Assembly: GCA_949316235.1 (NCBI GenBank)
Contig: OX438743.1
Span: 31,713,242 to 31,777,241, forward strand
Length of the DNA: 64,000 nt
Reading direction: 5' to 3'
From: Oegoconia quadripuncta
Taxonomy: Eukaryota > Arthropoda > Insecta > Lepidoptera > Autostichidae
Part shown: one piece after another, positions 22,858 to 36,384 of the stretch
How the letters are laid out: each line of letters begins with the position of its first letter
How positions within the stretch are numbered: position 1 is the first letter of the stretch
Notes under the pieces: generated by a model
What the model was told of the DNA's origin: nothing
What the model saw: only the letters and a program-made list of their open reading frames with translations
Database searches by the model: none
Position numbers and translations under genes: made by a program

Positions 22858-23270
22858 CTGAAAAATACAGAAAATGTTATTGATACGATTATACTTACAG
22901 AAAAATGTGACCTTATTTTAATAGAGAAAACCATACTCGTCAAGGATTTCCATTTGGAACGGTCTCATGACACCTGCCAATCAGCAGCTGCCAACCAACT
23001 TCATCAGCGGCTGAGAGTAGCCTTTTCAGATTCTATGTCAAGTCCATCAAGTGGAAATCCTCCAAGGTTGCGTCAGTAATATGATTGAATTTGGCATTTA
23101 ATTGTTGAAATTTTAAAACATATGACTACATAAAACTAAGAAACGAAAGAAAAGTAGTACACATCGTTTAGTGAAGTGCCTACAGCAGCACCTTTCTACT
23201 GTATAACCAAAAAAAATTCAACAGACTTTCAATAGTTGTATCCAAAGATATATACGTTTTAGCTGAGTAC

Positions 23271-23394
23271 CTGTATGCTACCATGTATTCTTTGAAAGAA
23301 CTGACACCAATTAGATCCAATCCTTCGCGCATCTCCATAAAGTCGTCAAATCGTTCGTGCTCTGCGAAAAATCTGGATCGTTGGTCTTCAAACT
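23271..23394 (-). CDS. TMEM151: TMEM151 exon 5: acidic RFFAEHE...EYMVAYR segment
   Basis: Acceptor TTTCAG, donor CAG|GTACTC. It encodes FEDQRSRFFAEHERFDDFM then EMREGLDLIGVSSFKEYMVAY, matching the conserved TMEM151 block RARFF...DDYMEVREGM...KEYMV. The exon starts in phase 1 (AG completing a Glu codon) and leaves in phase 2 (AG plus G giving Arg). Confidence 0.88.
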
Positions 23395-24334
23395 CTGAAA
23401 GTTAAAATTTTGTTGGAAACTTCGCATTCGCTCCTTGTGAAATTTTGGTTGCAGATTGAAGGTATTTAAAGCAAGAGATAACTAATTAAGGGTGAACTAC
23501 ATTCTTAATATATAGCAGGTCTGTGGTGAGTATCTACAGTAGTACAGATTTCTTTCTGTAAGCGACATAAAAAGTGACTTTGGGATCACGATATAGACCA
23601 GTGAGCTATCACTGCCGCCTGCAGAGTTCACAAAACATCGATCTATGATCGACAATTCGCTCTACCAACGTAGTTTTAATAGAAAACCCTCTCACAGAAA
23701 GCGGAATGAATGGGTGGATACTAAAACAGAATTAACCAGGGAGCAGTACCTAACTACTTTATACAGAATCATAAATTGAATAAATTTTTACTTTTTAATA
23801 TTTAATGTTTTCATAATTACTCATTGAAATTTAAAAAATGTGACTATAAAAATTTTTTAGAAGCTCTCACTTTCATGAAAGTTATCTGTATTTTATAAAT
23901 TTGTTAATTACTATAAGTGATTTAGTTAGGGTACCAGAAGTAAAACTGAAAATCCCAGATGAAGCTACTGATAACTAGTCTGAATTGTACAAAAAGTCGA
24001 GACATGTTCTCGATGCGTCGTATATACTCGTGTAGTAACAATACGTAGGAAGCAATGATATCCTCTTTCTATAGATAGGTATGAATGCTATTACGAATGC
24101 CAGCCCGCCAGTCCCAGTAAAAAAAGAGAAATAGGTCTCTACTAATAAATAAAGCATAATTATTAAGATTTCTTTTACTTGTAATAAAATAAAAATGACA
24201 TTTCCTGGCTGGCCGCAATCCTGACAGGTGCGTAAAGATCTTGACATGTCAGGACAAATCCTGGCGTCTGGCAGGGGTGTGAGCTTTCTGGTTTATTCTG
24301 TAACATGAGGCTATACTCTAGAATCTAGACTTAC
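23395..24334 (-). other. TMEM151 intron 4
   Basis: AT-rich intron between a GTAAGT donor (minus strand, at 24334) and the acceptor at 23395. No element recognised. A 90-codon minus-strand frame at 23975-24247 is unrecognised. Confidence 0.5.
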
Positions 24335-24500
24335 CACTAGCAGCTTCGATATTCGCAAACGCGAACCCTTTACTGAAACGGACTTTTGTTATAGGGGTCT
24401 TCAAATCCAACACCAGGTTCCGGGAGGCATCACGTTGACCGCAACACGCATGCGCGAAGGAAGTGCTCGCGCTGTGAGTGTTCACCCGCTCGTAATATAC
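24335..24500 (-). CDS. TMEM151: TMEM151 exon 4: VYYERVNTH...FANIEAAS
   Basis: The acceptor CCATTAG precedes 24500; the donor G|GTAAGT is a full consensus. It encodes VYYERVNTHSASTSFAHAC, CGQRDASRNLVLDL and KVRFSKGFAFANIEAAS. This matches the family block YxERVxTHxAxxxFxYxxCGxxDxSxxL...FxKCFxFAxxEAE. It is clearly higher in GC than the surrounding intron, as expected for a constrained exon. Confidence 0.88.
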
Positions 24501-25225
24501 CTAATGGACAGAACATGAATAATTATTGGTAGCGCAGGGGTTCTTTAAAAAATGTTCTGTTTTTAAGAAATATTTCAGTATAATACATAGAAGCCTTGTC
24601 AAAATAAATATAAATTTTAATATCTCAAAAATTATTATCTTTATATACCGGGCGTCCTTTTGATATCTACGAAGAAACTAGGCTTCTTTCAGAAGGATAT
24701 CCTAATGAGTGAAGCAATTGGCTAAAAAAATTAAACAAATGCTCATAGCTTTTGCATAGTGACAATTTAGTATCGCGCCCAGGGCCAACGCACTTACTGG
24801 TTCACTCTCTATTACAAATTGTCACATATTAACCTAAGATAAGAGGCACTACAAGTGCCAAATTAGCCCAGTCGGCCAAATGTTAAATGAAAATAATTAA
24901 TTTAAAGAAAGAAAGAAAGAAACTGTTTGTTAGCCACTTCGACACATATACAACAATTGTTAGGCAAGTAAAATAACAGAACACTCAGATAAGTGTCGCA
25001 GCAGCGAAAGGGAAACGACTCAGCTATATGCTGAGCTTATAAGAGCTCAGCGCTGGTTTACTGTCGCACTAATTTACATAACGCATCTTTCTGTGTTATG
25101 TAAATTATGGTCAATTTTTAACGTATCTATACAAGTATTTCTTTCCGTTTTCAATTCAGTCATTGATGTTTAATAATCACCTCCTGAAAGGTTGCCTTGA
25201 GGATGGCGTAATATGATTTTTTAAA

Positions 25226-25473
25226 TCCCAACTAATATAATAAATGCGAAAGTTTGTGTGTGTGTATGTATGTTTGTGACCAATTCACGCCTAAAAGGCT
25301 GGACAGATTTGGTTGAAATTTGGTAAGTTGACAGATTAGAACCTGGATTAACATAACATTTTATCCCTGATAAGTGACTGTAGGATGGTCATTGGGATTG
25401 CTTTTGAGTTATAGAATGATGCATTTTGTAGTAGAATGAATTCAACGCGGACCAAGTCGCGGGTAACAGCTAG
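25226..25473 (+). mobile_element. Short non-autonomous Helitron, 248 bp
   Basis: It starts TCCCAACTAATATAATAAAT after A25225 and ends CGGACCAAGTCGCGGGTAAC-AGCTAG before T25474. Between them is the usual lepidopteran 'aaagtttgtgtgtgtg...ttggttgaaatttgg' body. It lies in TMEM151 intron 3 and is antisense to the gene. It carries no coding sequence. Confidence 0.85.
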
Positions 25474-25603
25474 TCTTTTTAATAAATCATACAAATCATT
25501 GAAGATCTGATATTTGAACTAGGTAAGCCTTGTATTTCGCCACCTGCAAAGACTCATCCCATACTAAATGTTTCATAAAGTGTGATTGCTTTGATGATAA
25601 AAT

Positions 25604-25652
25604 GTATACCTAAATAATATCACTAAAGGCCAGTGATATTATTAAGGTATAC
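25604..25652. repeat. Perfect-looking 21-bp-arm hairpin
   Basis: GTATACCTAAATAATATCACT and AGTGATATTATTAAGGTATAC pair at 20 of 21 positions across a 7-nt loop. It could be a tiny MITE relic; it is shorter than a usual insect pre-miRNA. Confidence 0.7.
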
Positions 25653-26011
25653 ACGATTCATGTAGTAGTATTTGATGACATCTATGGAAAGTCTCTTCTA
25701 TCTTACATCGTAACAAAATTAAATTATACTCGGATACCACAGGAATTGTCTAATTGCCATATTAAAACACCCTTTGTAAATTTTTGTCCTTTGTAAAACC
25801 CAACAATCATAAAAAGACAATTTGATGGGCAAAGAAATGGAAAAGTATGATTACTTTATAAATTGACCGCCTTCGATTAAAACTTCTGTGAAAGGAATAA
25901 AAATATATTTTTTTAGAAAAGAGTAGAATGGAGTACTTAATGGAACCTAAATGGTATTCAATTGAGCTCATTAAAAGCATACCTTGTTTTTCGAGTGTAT
26001 ATACGAGTATG

Positions 26012-26100
26012 TATGTATATTTATCCGTTATCTAGTATGCATAGTACAAGCTTTGCTTAGTTTGGGACTGGTGTAAGTGTCCAAAACATTTATTTATTAT
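26012..26100 (+). mobile_element. SINE family 1, 3' fragment
   Basis: It contains only 'ttatccgttatctagtatgc', 'agtacaagctttgcttag' and 'ggtgtaagtgtcc'. The tRNA-like head is lost. Confidence 0.65.
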
Positions 26101-26104
26101 TTAT

Positions 26105-26266
26105 TTATTTCCTAGCACAGAGAATAAGTCTCGCTATTCAGCGCGGGAACGCCGCTTGCCTGCTGGGCACTATGCCGTGCCGTATGTTCATAAAATATTA
26201 TACTTTTTATTTACTTGTACATGTAACATGTTACATAATCTGTACCATAGAAAATAAAGGCACATG
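26105..26266 (+). pseudogene. Possible LINE ORF2 C-terminal relic
   Basis: One open plus-strand frame reads LAQRISLAIQRGNAACLLGT and ends at a stop after ENKGT. It resembles the tail ISxAIQRGNAAxxLGT seen at the end of some lepidopteran LINE ORF2 products. No other domain remains. This is memory-based family recognition only. Confidence 0.4.
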
Positions 26267-28261
<1,995 letters not shown>

Positions 28262-28360
28262 TTTTAATAAACTTTAAAGAAACCGATTTAGTGTACCTAC
28301 AAATATATACATAAATAATTGTTGTGACCTTGTTAATAAACCAATAAAAGTATTTGAATT
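28262..28360 (+). repeat. LINE 3'-end-like repeat, copy 1
   Basis: The block AAACCGATTTAGTGTACCTAC ... 'ataaataattgttg' ... 'aataaaagtatttgaat' recurs at 36211-36297. The polyadenylation-like AATAAA near the end suggests the 3' end of a retroelement. Confidence 0.55.
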
Positions 28361-29636
28361 TTACACAGCTAGTGAAATAATATACGTAATCAAGCACGAC
28401 GTTCAGTTTGACAAATTCGAATTTTAAATTTAAGATTTCCTATAGTGTTTAAAGGCAAGCCGGTTTTTGGTCTTATATGAAGTTACCGCCACTGTTTTAG
28501 GTACTAATACGAATATCACTTATCGTATTCTTAGCTGTAGATAAGGTGAACCATGCATGGAATAAATTACCTGATGATTTATGAACGAAGCAAAGAAAGT
28601 ACATACTTTTATTGAGAAGTTAAAGATTACGTGTATCCTAAAGATTACGTGTATCTATAGGTAGCACAATTGCTTGCAACATTGCTACTTATCTAATAAT
28701 TTAAAATAATAAAAATAAAATAACAAAACAATCTTTAGTATTGAAAAGTCCGCAAAATTTCTTAATCCGATTTACTCTTAGGACTGATCTGTCAACTGTT
28801 GAAAACTCTGAAATTTTGATCAATCACACAACTTAAGGTTTGTGTTATAAAGGACCAAATCTTAGCACCAAATAATTTTAATGATGTATTAGCATTATTT
28901 ACCGAAATAATAACATTTAGTTTTCCCGTTTTGGTCGTGGTCTGAGGTTTTATTACAAGCTTTTATTATTTTTTTTACTTAACTTCGCGTACGTCTCGTT
29001 CAAAAACTTCCGACACAACATTTTAAAGTGATGTTCATGTCCCATACATGAGTAGCACGTAACAACCATTAAACTGCAGAGTAACTTCATTACAAGATAC
29101 TATCTCCGGTTACCTAAGTATCACCGATTAGCTAAGTTTATCCTAACTACTACATATTAATGAAGAGAACTATATCTAACAAACATCGTGAGGAAACTTA
29201 ACTATAAAAGTAGGAAAGCATTGCAGAGCAATTTGTTTGTGAATTTTCTATTTTTGGAGGAAAATTTTCTGCAGGTGCTTCCATTTTCATTTCTTTTTCT
29301 GTGAAATAAAATTTTATACGAAATATAGGTTTGCTAGAGACATTTGATTGTGAAGATTTATATAAATAATCTACTGTTTAACAATATGTAATAAATTTCA
29401 GAAGCGACAATGAACTTTATTTGAACGTGTTTAAGGTTCATTATTTAACTCCTGACGCAAGAATAGGAGATTTCGAAACGGTTTTTTATTTTAAGGAAAA
29501 ATGGGTTGAATCATTCGAAGATATTTAATTTTAATCATTGTTTCTCTCAGGGATTTCCTAAATTGACAATGAAATTCTACAGCTTATATTATTCTAAAGC
29601 TGACAGTAAAAGAATTGTTAACACTTCGCAATGTAT
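28361..29636 (-). other. TMEM151 intron 2, unannotated part
   Basis: AT-rich; nothing recognised. Confidence 0.4.
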
Positions 29637-29732
29637 GGTTTTGGTTGGTGTTAGGGCATTTTAAATGTCCGCCTGGCTAGATACCACCATCTTATCTCAA
29701 TCTTCGCGGTTCTTTCGCGGGCGGAAAGCTAG
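29637..29732 (+). mobile_element. SINE family 4 fragment joined to a Helitron 3' end
   Basis: The piece 29640-29700 (tttggttggtgttagggcat, then tgtccgcctggctag) matches SINE family 4. It is followed directly by a Helitron-type terminus, TTTCGCGGGCGGAAAGCTAG with T29733 after it. Either a Helitron landed in or captured the SINE, or the two relics simply abut. Confidence 0.55.
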
Positions 29733-29904
29733 TATTGTATATATTTTTATTTAATTTCAAGTCTGAAGAACACCACGGTAATGTTTCTATGTCAATATCT
29801 TAATATCATTACGAGTAGATGGTCTATATATTCCAACAACTTATTCCACATATTATACAGGGCGTATGTGCTCGGAATTTAGAAATTTCAGTATGAGAAT
29901 AACT

Positions 29905-30113
29905 ATTTAAGTACTTAAAAACCATAAAACCCAATAGCATATTTTGTATTTTACGGGCGCCATGTTGGATTTTTTACCATAAAATGTATCCTATAACGCT
30001 CGGGGTACCAAGACGTATTTAACGACACTTCGAAATCGGTCAAATCGTTTAGGCTACATGATCCGCCAAAGAACATACATACGTAAGTAACATACAGTCG
30101 AAAAACATTACAA
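29905..30113 (-). repeat. Interspersed repeat family A, copy 2
   Basis: On the minus strand it reads the same blocks as the copy at 2033 (gtaatgtttttcgactgtat, gatttcgaagtgtcgttaaa, cgtcttggtaccccgag, ccaacatggcgcccg). It ends where the LINE at 30114 begins, so the LINE may have inserted at its edge. Confidence 0.65.
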
Positions 30114-30184
30114 TTGCCAAATGCTACAGCTATAATGGTATTTTTCATTGATTTTCACCTAAATATTGTTTTTGTAATTAGAAA

Positions 30185-31126
30185 ATGTTAAAAAAGAAGT
30201 GGCGTGAAGATTTACAATCTGCTGATGTAGAGATTCAAAATCTATTATCCGAAAATTTTGCTTTAAAAGACGAACTAGCGCATAAAGAAAACAATCTAAA
30301 GCAATTAAAAACAATATGTACATCTACGCCCAGTAAAACTAGTCTCAGCGAGAGAAAAAGAGGAACGCTGAAGCGTGTGCAATATCAACTCGCCCCTAAA
30401 CCACTATTTCAGGAAATGTGTCAGGTATCACCAAAATCAAAAAATACAGAATGTATAGCTACACCAACAGCACAACAAACAACGTTGACGTCATCCCAAT
30501 ACAATATTAGCAACAAGCATTCTGTAAATCCAATGGAGAAGAAGAAACACAATATCTACATTTTCGGAGATCAGCAAGCTAGAGGTCTAGCAACCAAGAT
30601 AAGCCAAAGTAGATATGGAAAGTGGAATGATAATTATAAGGTAATAGGGACAATCAAGCCAAATGCCCCTAGTACACAAATTTTATGTAACTTGACTGGT
30701 TTAGAGAAAACTATTAATCCTGACGATATAATTGTGTTAGCTTTTGGTTCCAATGACCAAAATCCTTATAGACTATTTACAGAGTTATGTAACACATTGT
30801 GTAAATTTCATAATAACAATATTTTCGTTTTAAGTATTCGTTATAACAGTTACATAAACGTGAAATTATTAAATGATCAACTTGCACTAATTTCACGAAA
30901 CTACTCAAATTGTAAATTTGTAAATACTATAGATGGAAACTTCTCCCCATCTCTGAATACGATATGCTCGAAACTGAATACTGAAATTGACTTCTTAAAA
31001 TACTACAACAATTATCTTACTAATGTATCGAGACATATCAGACGTAAAGAATCAATTAATGACAATGTAAATCTAAGTTTAAGTGATAGAGAATGCAATG
31101 ATACAAGGAAATTTTTTCGTAGCTAA
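30185..31126 (+). CDS. LINE ORF1: coiled-coil-like N-terminus plus degenerate SGNH-type domain
   Basis: 313 codons. The N-terminal 45 residues are charged and heptad-like (LLSENFALKDELAHKENNLK), suggesting self-association. A basic linker follows. From about residue 122 the sequence IYIFGDQQARGLATKI, then IKPNAPSTQIL and VLAFGSNDQNPY fits the SGNH/GDSL esterase-like fold found in ORF1 of CR1-like LINEs. The block III GSND is present, but the nucleophile position of block I reads GDQ instead of GDS and I see no C-terminal DxxH, so it is probably not catalytic. ORF1 proteins bind the element RNA. The frame is intact. Confidence 0.75.
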   Translation: MLKKKWREDLQSADVEIQNLLSENFALKDELAHKENNLKQLKTICTSTPSKTSLSERKRGTLKRVQYQLAPKPLFQEMCQVSPKSKNTECIATPTAQQTTLTSSQYNISNKHSVNPMEKKKHNIYIFGDQQARGLATKISQSRYGKWNDNYKVIGTIKPNAPSTQILCNLTGLEKTINPDDIIVLAFGSNDQNPYRLFTELCNTLCKFHNNNIFVLSIRYNSYINVKLLNDQLALISRNYSNCKFVNTIDGNFSPSLNTICSKLNTEIDFLKYYNNYLTNVSRHIRRKESINDNVNLSLSDRECNDTRKFFRS

Positions 31127-34063
31127 TCGCAATAACGGACATTTAATACAAAAAGTACAAGCCTTAAATTTTGACATAGATAAATTGGTAATTTTTCATC
31201 AAAATATAGCTGGCCTATACAATAAATTAGACTTATTAGAAATGACTCTACAGGACTTCAACAATAGTAATAAAGACTTTGATATTCTATGCTTTAGCGA
31301 AACGTTCATTAAAATAGGTTCAGAATCAAATATCAAACTTAACAATTATAAGCTGGTGGCTTCTTATTGTAGAGAGAATAGTAGGGGTGGTACATGCATA
31401 ATGGTAAAAAAAGCAATGGATGTCAATCCAATACATATTGTGACATCACTCGCCACAAAATCATATTTCGAATGTTGTGGGATTGAAATGGTTGGTCTCA
31501 ATCTGATGGTTATAGTTATTTATAGAATTCCAGAGCAAACAAAATCCCATACAGGTATCTTCTTCCATAAACTTAACAAACTTTTGCACCATCTCACTGA
31601 TAAATATAAAAGGAAAAAAATTGTAATTTGCGGGGACTGGAATATAGATACATTAAAAATAACGGCTAATTCGAAGGAACTCCTCAGTCTTCTGAGACAA
31701 TATAACTTTTCTATACACATAAAATCACCAACTAGGCTACACGCATGTTTGGACCAGATCGCGAGTAATCAAAAGGATATAAATTCTGAGATACATTACC
31801 TGGGACTATCAGATCATGACACGGCGCAAACAGTCACATTAAACACTAAAAAACTGAAGGCATTTTCAACATGGTTTGAATATAAAAGGGATTACAGCGA
31901 AGACAATTTAGTAAAGTTCACGGAATGTATTTCTGCCCTTTCCTTTACTGATGTTTTGGATTGTGACTGCGTTTCGGAAGCATTTGATATTTTTTACGAA
32001 CACATACGCCTTTTTTATAACCTTTGCTTTCCAATAATAAAGGTAAAAATTAGTAATCGACCTACAAAATTAAAATGGCTTACTAGGGGTTTAAAAAAAT
32101 CATGCGTCACGAAGCGCAAACTGCATAGGAAATACATTTACTGTCGTTCAGAAAATAAAAAAACTAAGAAAGCGAACTTTAAACTTTTTAATTCTATCTT
32201 TAAAAAATGCTTGACAACAGCGCAAAAAATTAGCAACAAAAAATATTTCATTCATAATGGGAGAAATCCTAAAGCTATTTGGAATAGAATTTCTTTGACA
32301 ATTACTAATAATAATCACAATCATAACATTACTTCAATACAATATAAAAACAAGACATTCTCAGACCCTCAAGAAATTAGTGACGTTTTTAATGATTATT
32401 TTATACAATTGACCCAGAATGTTAATCGTGATATACCTACCCCTAGTTCACGGAATTTAAGCACAACTCATAGAGGCAATCCAAGTACTATGTTCTTAAA
32501 TCCTGTTGATGAAAATGAAATATACAAACTTATAATGTCTCTGAAAAATAGCAAATCAACGGGATACGATGATATCACTACAAAAGTTGTAAAAAGATGT
32601 GTTAATTACTTATTACGACCGTTTGTGCATATAATAAATTTATCATTTAGTCAAGGGATTTTTCCATCACAGTTAAAATTGTCAGTGATCAAACCCCTCT
32701 TCAAAAAAGGAGATAAAGAGAACCCCAAAAATTATAGACCAATTACGCTAGTCTCGATTATTTCAAAAATATTAGAAAAGGCTATGTATTTAAGACTAAA
32801 TGATTTTATACAAAAATTTAACATTCTTCATCCACAGCAGTTTGGTTTTCGTAAGGGTAGCTCTACAACTCTAGCTTGCTACGACCTTGTCAAAACAGTG
32901 TCGGAAAGCATTAACAATAAACACCCAATTGTCGCAATATTTCTTGACATGAGCAAAGCTTTCGACTATGTTAATCACAAAAAGCTCCTTACAAAACTTG
33001 AACGGTACGGAATAAGGGGAAAGGCATATGACTGGCTAGATAGTTATCTGACAGACAAACATCAATGTACTGAGATCACAAATATTACATTAAGACAACG
33101 CAAAATTATAAAACTAAAACATCATTCACAATTTAAAGTTTAGCACGGGCGTGTCGCAAGGTGGAACACTTGCACCTTTACTGTTTTTGTTATATATAAA
33201 TGACTTACCGGAGACCATAACACATAAAACAAATTTATTCGCAGATGACACAACGCTGGTAATAGAATGTGATGATAGAGATACTTTTGAAGACAATATA
33301 AATAGAGCCTTAAATGATGTTACTACGTGGTTAGCTGAAAATGAGTTGCAAATAAATATAGATAAAACTAAAATAATGACTTTTAAATCCTATAATTCTA
33401 ATCCGGTTAAACTTGACATTCAACATAATAATGATAAAATAGCGGAAACTGACAGTATGAAATTCTTGGGTATTTTTGTGGACAAACACTTAGACTGGAA
33501 AGAACATGTTGACCAGGTTTGTAAAAAATTGGATCGATTTGTATTTGCGCTGAAACGAATAAGACAAACAGTATCTGTGGAAGCAGCTCTTGCAGCATAT
33601 TATGGCTATGTGTCATCAGTCCTAAACTACGGACTATTATTATGGGGAAACTCCGTAGATATCGACAAAGTCTTTAAGCTGCAAAAAAAATGTGTACGAG
33701 CTATATGTAATGCCTGGTTTCTGGATAGCTGTAAGCCATTGTTTACAAAATTAAAGATACTTCCCCTCCCATGCATGTATATTAGATATGTTTGCTGTTT
33801 TGTAAAACGACATCCCCACTATTTTAAACTATACTCGGAAGTCTTCACCAGGCAGGGCAGATCTAAATATGCACACCGATTATATCAACCACCCTTGTCA
33901 TACATTTATTTATCAAAAAAATTCATTTAATATGTGCATATTACTATATAATAAACTGCCTGACGATCTTAAAACAATGAATAAGGAGAGTTTTAAAAGG
34001 GAATTGACGAAATGGCTTAATGATAAATGTTTTTATAGTGTGAAACAGTACTTAGATTCGTAA
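31098..34063 (+). pseudogene. LINE ORF2: endonuclease and reverse transcriptase, two frame breaks
   Basis: ORF2 overlaps the end of ORF1 in another frame; ATG at 31098 (MIQGNFF) is the plausible start. The apurinic-like endonuclease shows FHQNIAGLYNK, SETFI, GDWNID and SDHD. The reverse transcriptase follows: IKPLFKKGD, NYRPITLVSIISKILEK, QFGFRKGSST, motif A FLDMSKAFDYVNH. The frame ends at 33141-33143. Motif B (GVSQGGTLAPLLFLLY) and motif C (LFADDT) lie in the next frame, 33133-33930. The C-terminal tail (FNMCILLYNKLPDDLK ... KWLNDKCFYSV) is in a third segment ending at 34063. Two small indels therefore inactivate an otherwise complete protein, which suggests modest age. The enzyme would nick target DNA and prime reverse transcription there. 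Confidence 0.85.
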
Positions 34064-34347
34064 TATATTGCATTCTCTACCTACTCAATGACAATAATAA
34101 TATATTTATAATTGACATTTTCATAATTGACATGTATACGTAATAATTTTTATTTTAATGACTTAAGACTTTTTGACATTGTTATTTTTAATTGTAAATG
34201 GTATAAGATTTAAAGTGTATTAGATTTTAATATTTGCACGTCTACGAACAGACTGGATACACCGAACTATAATTATATTAAGAACTTATATAAATAACTG
34301 TATTCATGCAAATAAATTATTGATTATTGATTATTGATTATTGATTA

Positions 34348-35103
34348 AAACGCTATTTTGTTTAAAAAATACATGCTGTATGATAAGATACCACTTACGA
34401 CATTATTTATTCGGAACAGTGTCTATATGTGCTCGAAATCTGATCCTCAAGCAAATATGCTAAGCGCCAAAAAGCAAATGTACAGTCAGGTTCCAAATTG
34501 CAGTCATAGTGCATGTTCAAACGATTTTTTTTCGAAAACCTTCGTATTTACGGCAAGTATCGAGTACCATTCTTGTGTAAGTACAATCTAATATTTTGAT
34601 CCTCACTGTACCTAAAGTTGTTTCAAATCGTTCATAATATTATAAAAGATCACGATGAGGTTCGGTTCAACACAGTTTATAATCTGTCAAAATCTTTGAA
34701 CTGAAATGAAATAATTTCAGAAATAAGTAGGTACTTGACACAAGTTACACATTACTCTGTGCCCGGTTGTACGTACAACTAGACAATGTAGTTACTCATC
34801 GTCTATTCAGGTAAATTCACTACACTTTGTCTGAACGCTTAACTTTTTCAGGCACTTCCATTAAAACTACCTACAATACACCTGAATAATATAGAAAACT
34901 CGAAACAAGGTTCCGTCCGGTTATTAGCAGCTTTGAACGAACAGAATACTCACCTGGTTTAGTTACGTAGTTAAAAGCGATTTTATGTGTAACTAGAACA
35001 AGGTCTACTCGTTCACTTTACATATTTCACACGAGAGATTTTATTAACAAAAATATGTAGGAGTTGCTTTTGTTTTTCCTTTTTCCGAATGTTACATAGA
35101 CTT
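34348..35103 (-). other. TMEM151 intron 2, unannotated part
   Basis: No repeat or coding motif recognised. Confidence 0.4.
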
Positions 35104-35412
35104 AACCGCCTCCGTGGCTCAATGTAAACAATATAGGGTTTACGAATCGGAGGTTGCGGCTTCGATCCCCAGCGGGGTACATGTTTAGTATTCGGTTTGG
35201 TTGGTGGTAGGGCATTTTAAATGTCCGCCTGGCTAGCTACCACCATCTTATCTAAATGTAATGGCATTGTTGTGTTCCGGTTGTCAGAGATAATATTGCC
35301 AGTTGTCCAAATAAGATGGGGTTTCCGGGTCAGTATGCTTCCACCCTCGGCCTCATCTTCACTTAACAACAGGTGTGATTGAGGTCAAGAACTAACCCGT
35401 TGTGCATAAAAA
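35104..35412 (+). mobile_element. tRNA-derived SINE, family 4
   Basis: The head AACCGCCTCCGTGGCTCAAT ... CGGCTTCGATCCCCAGCGGG resembles tRNA A and B boxes. The body holds 'atgtccgcctggctagctac', 'ttccggttgtcagagataa', 'ggggtttccgggtcagta' and 'gtgattgaggtca', ending in an A-rich tail. A second copy lies at 50878-51126, with fragments near 16.4, 26.8 and 29.6 kb. Confidence 0.75.
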
Positions 35413-35992
35413 ATAGACTACTGAATCTGATAAATATGAAGTGTGTAAAAATTTGGTAATGTGTGAGTCGGACTCGCACACTCTAGGGTTCCATAATTAA
35501 TAGACAAAATATTTATATTCAAATAATTGCATTGAAAAGATAACATTCCGATGTATTTTTTATTTTCTCCGATTGATGCCACAACAATACACACAATCCG
35601 TGCAAATGTCAACAGGGTGCATCATACTGATAGACAGAGTTAGCTCAGTAATGGGACTGAACCCCTCGGGTGCAGATCCTAAAAAGATTAACATATTCTA
35701 TCAAAGCCTTTTTAACAAACCACGCTTTGTCGTGAAGGACAAATTATTTATCCTGTACGGAATTATTCATTGTTCTACACTGACGGTACACCAATTAGGT
35801 TATTTATGAGGGGCACGTGGGTAGAGCGATCGTTGGGCTGTTTTAGTGTGGAATTATGCTAAAGAAGGGAGACCGTAAGGCACCGCTCGCACGAATCTGA
35901 CGTAATGTACTACCGGTGGAAAATTACACGTTATAATACTAATTAATTGCTTGCATTGCTTTAATTATGAGAGGTAATGAATTTTATGGCGT
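35413..35992 (-). other. TMEM151 intron 2, unannotated part
   Basis: It contains a small palindrome near 35461-35481 (GTGTGAGTCGGACTCGCACAC). The 78-codon plus-strand frame at 35573-35809 is not recognised. Confidence 0.4.
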
Positions 35993-36384
35993 AGTAGCTT
36001 TCCGCCCGCGTGGAATAACTTTATCGCGGATATCATTAATTTGTTTATAATAATAATAATAATAAAACGTTTATTGCAGGCATAAAAAAACCCATATACA
36101 AAAGTAAAAGTACAATACAAATTAAAAAACCCAAATAAATTGATATAAAGTACAAGTAAAATAGGTACTAGGTATCCGTTTTTTTAGACGTATTTTTTTA
36201 TAATCTGTCGAAGAAACCGATTTAGTGTACCTACAAAATATATATATAAATAATTGTTGCGATTGTTGTTAGAGCAATAAAAAGCATCTGTATTTGTATC
36301 CCGCAGGAATTACTCACTTTATAGGGATAAAAAATATCCAATTCCAATTTTATCCAGGGTATGTTCCACCTATATACTACATTA
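35993..36384 (-). mobile_element. Short Helitron relic interrupted by another repeat
   Basis: The minus-strand Helitron 3' region (TAGCTTTCCGCCCGCG on plus, then 'aataactttatcgcgga') stops at about 36050 and resumes at about 36298 with 'tcccgcaggaattactcac'. The intact relative at 58612 has the two pieces together. The insert of about 247 bp begins with a (TAA)n run and 'cgtttattgcaggcataaaa', and ends with the repeat also present at 28262. Confidence 0.65.

Larger units (their letters stand above)
30114..34347 (+). mobile_element. CR1/Jockey-superfamily LINE, frameshifted
   Basis: A nearly full-length non-LTR retrotransposon on the plus strand, antisense to TMEM151, in its largest intron. 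ORF1 (30185-31126) is followed by an overlapping ORF2 (from 31098) with endonuclease and reverse transcriptase. The 3' end is a heptamer array (ATTGATT)n at 34318-34347 rather than poly-A, a tail type found in CR1/L2-like LINEs. ORF2 is broken at about 33120-33150 and near 33870-33930, so this copy cannot make a full protein. The 5' boundary is approximate, and no target duplication was found. Confidence 0.85.

Noticed and set aside
35573..35809. 78-codon plus-strand frame with no stop
   Set aside because: No recognisable domain, no neighbouring exon signals and no homology I can name.
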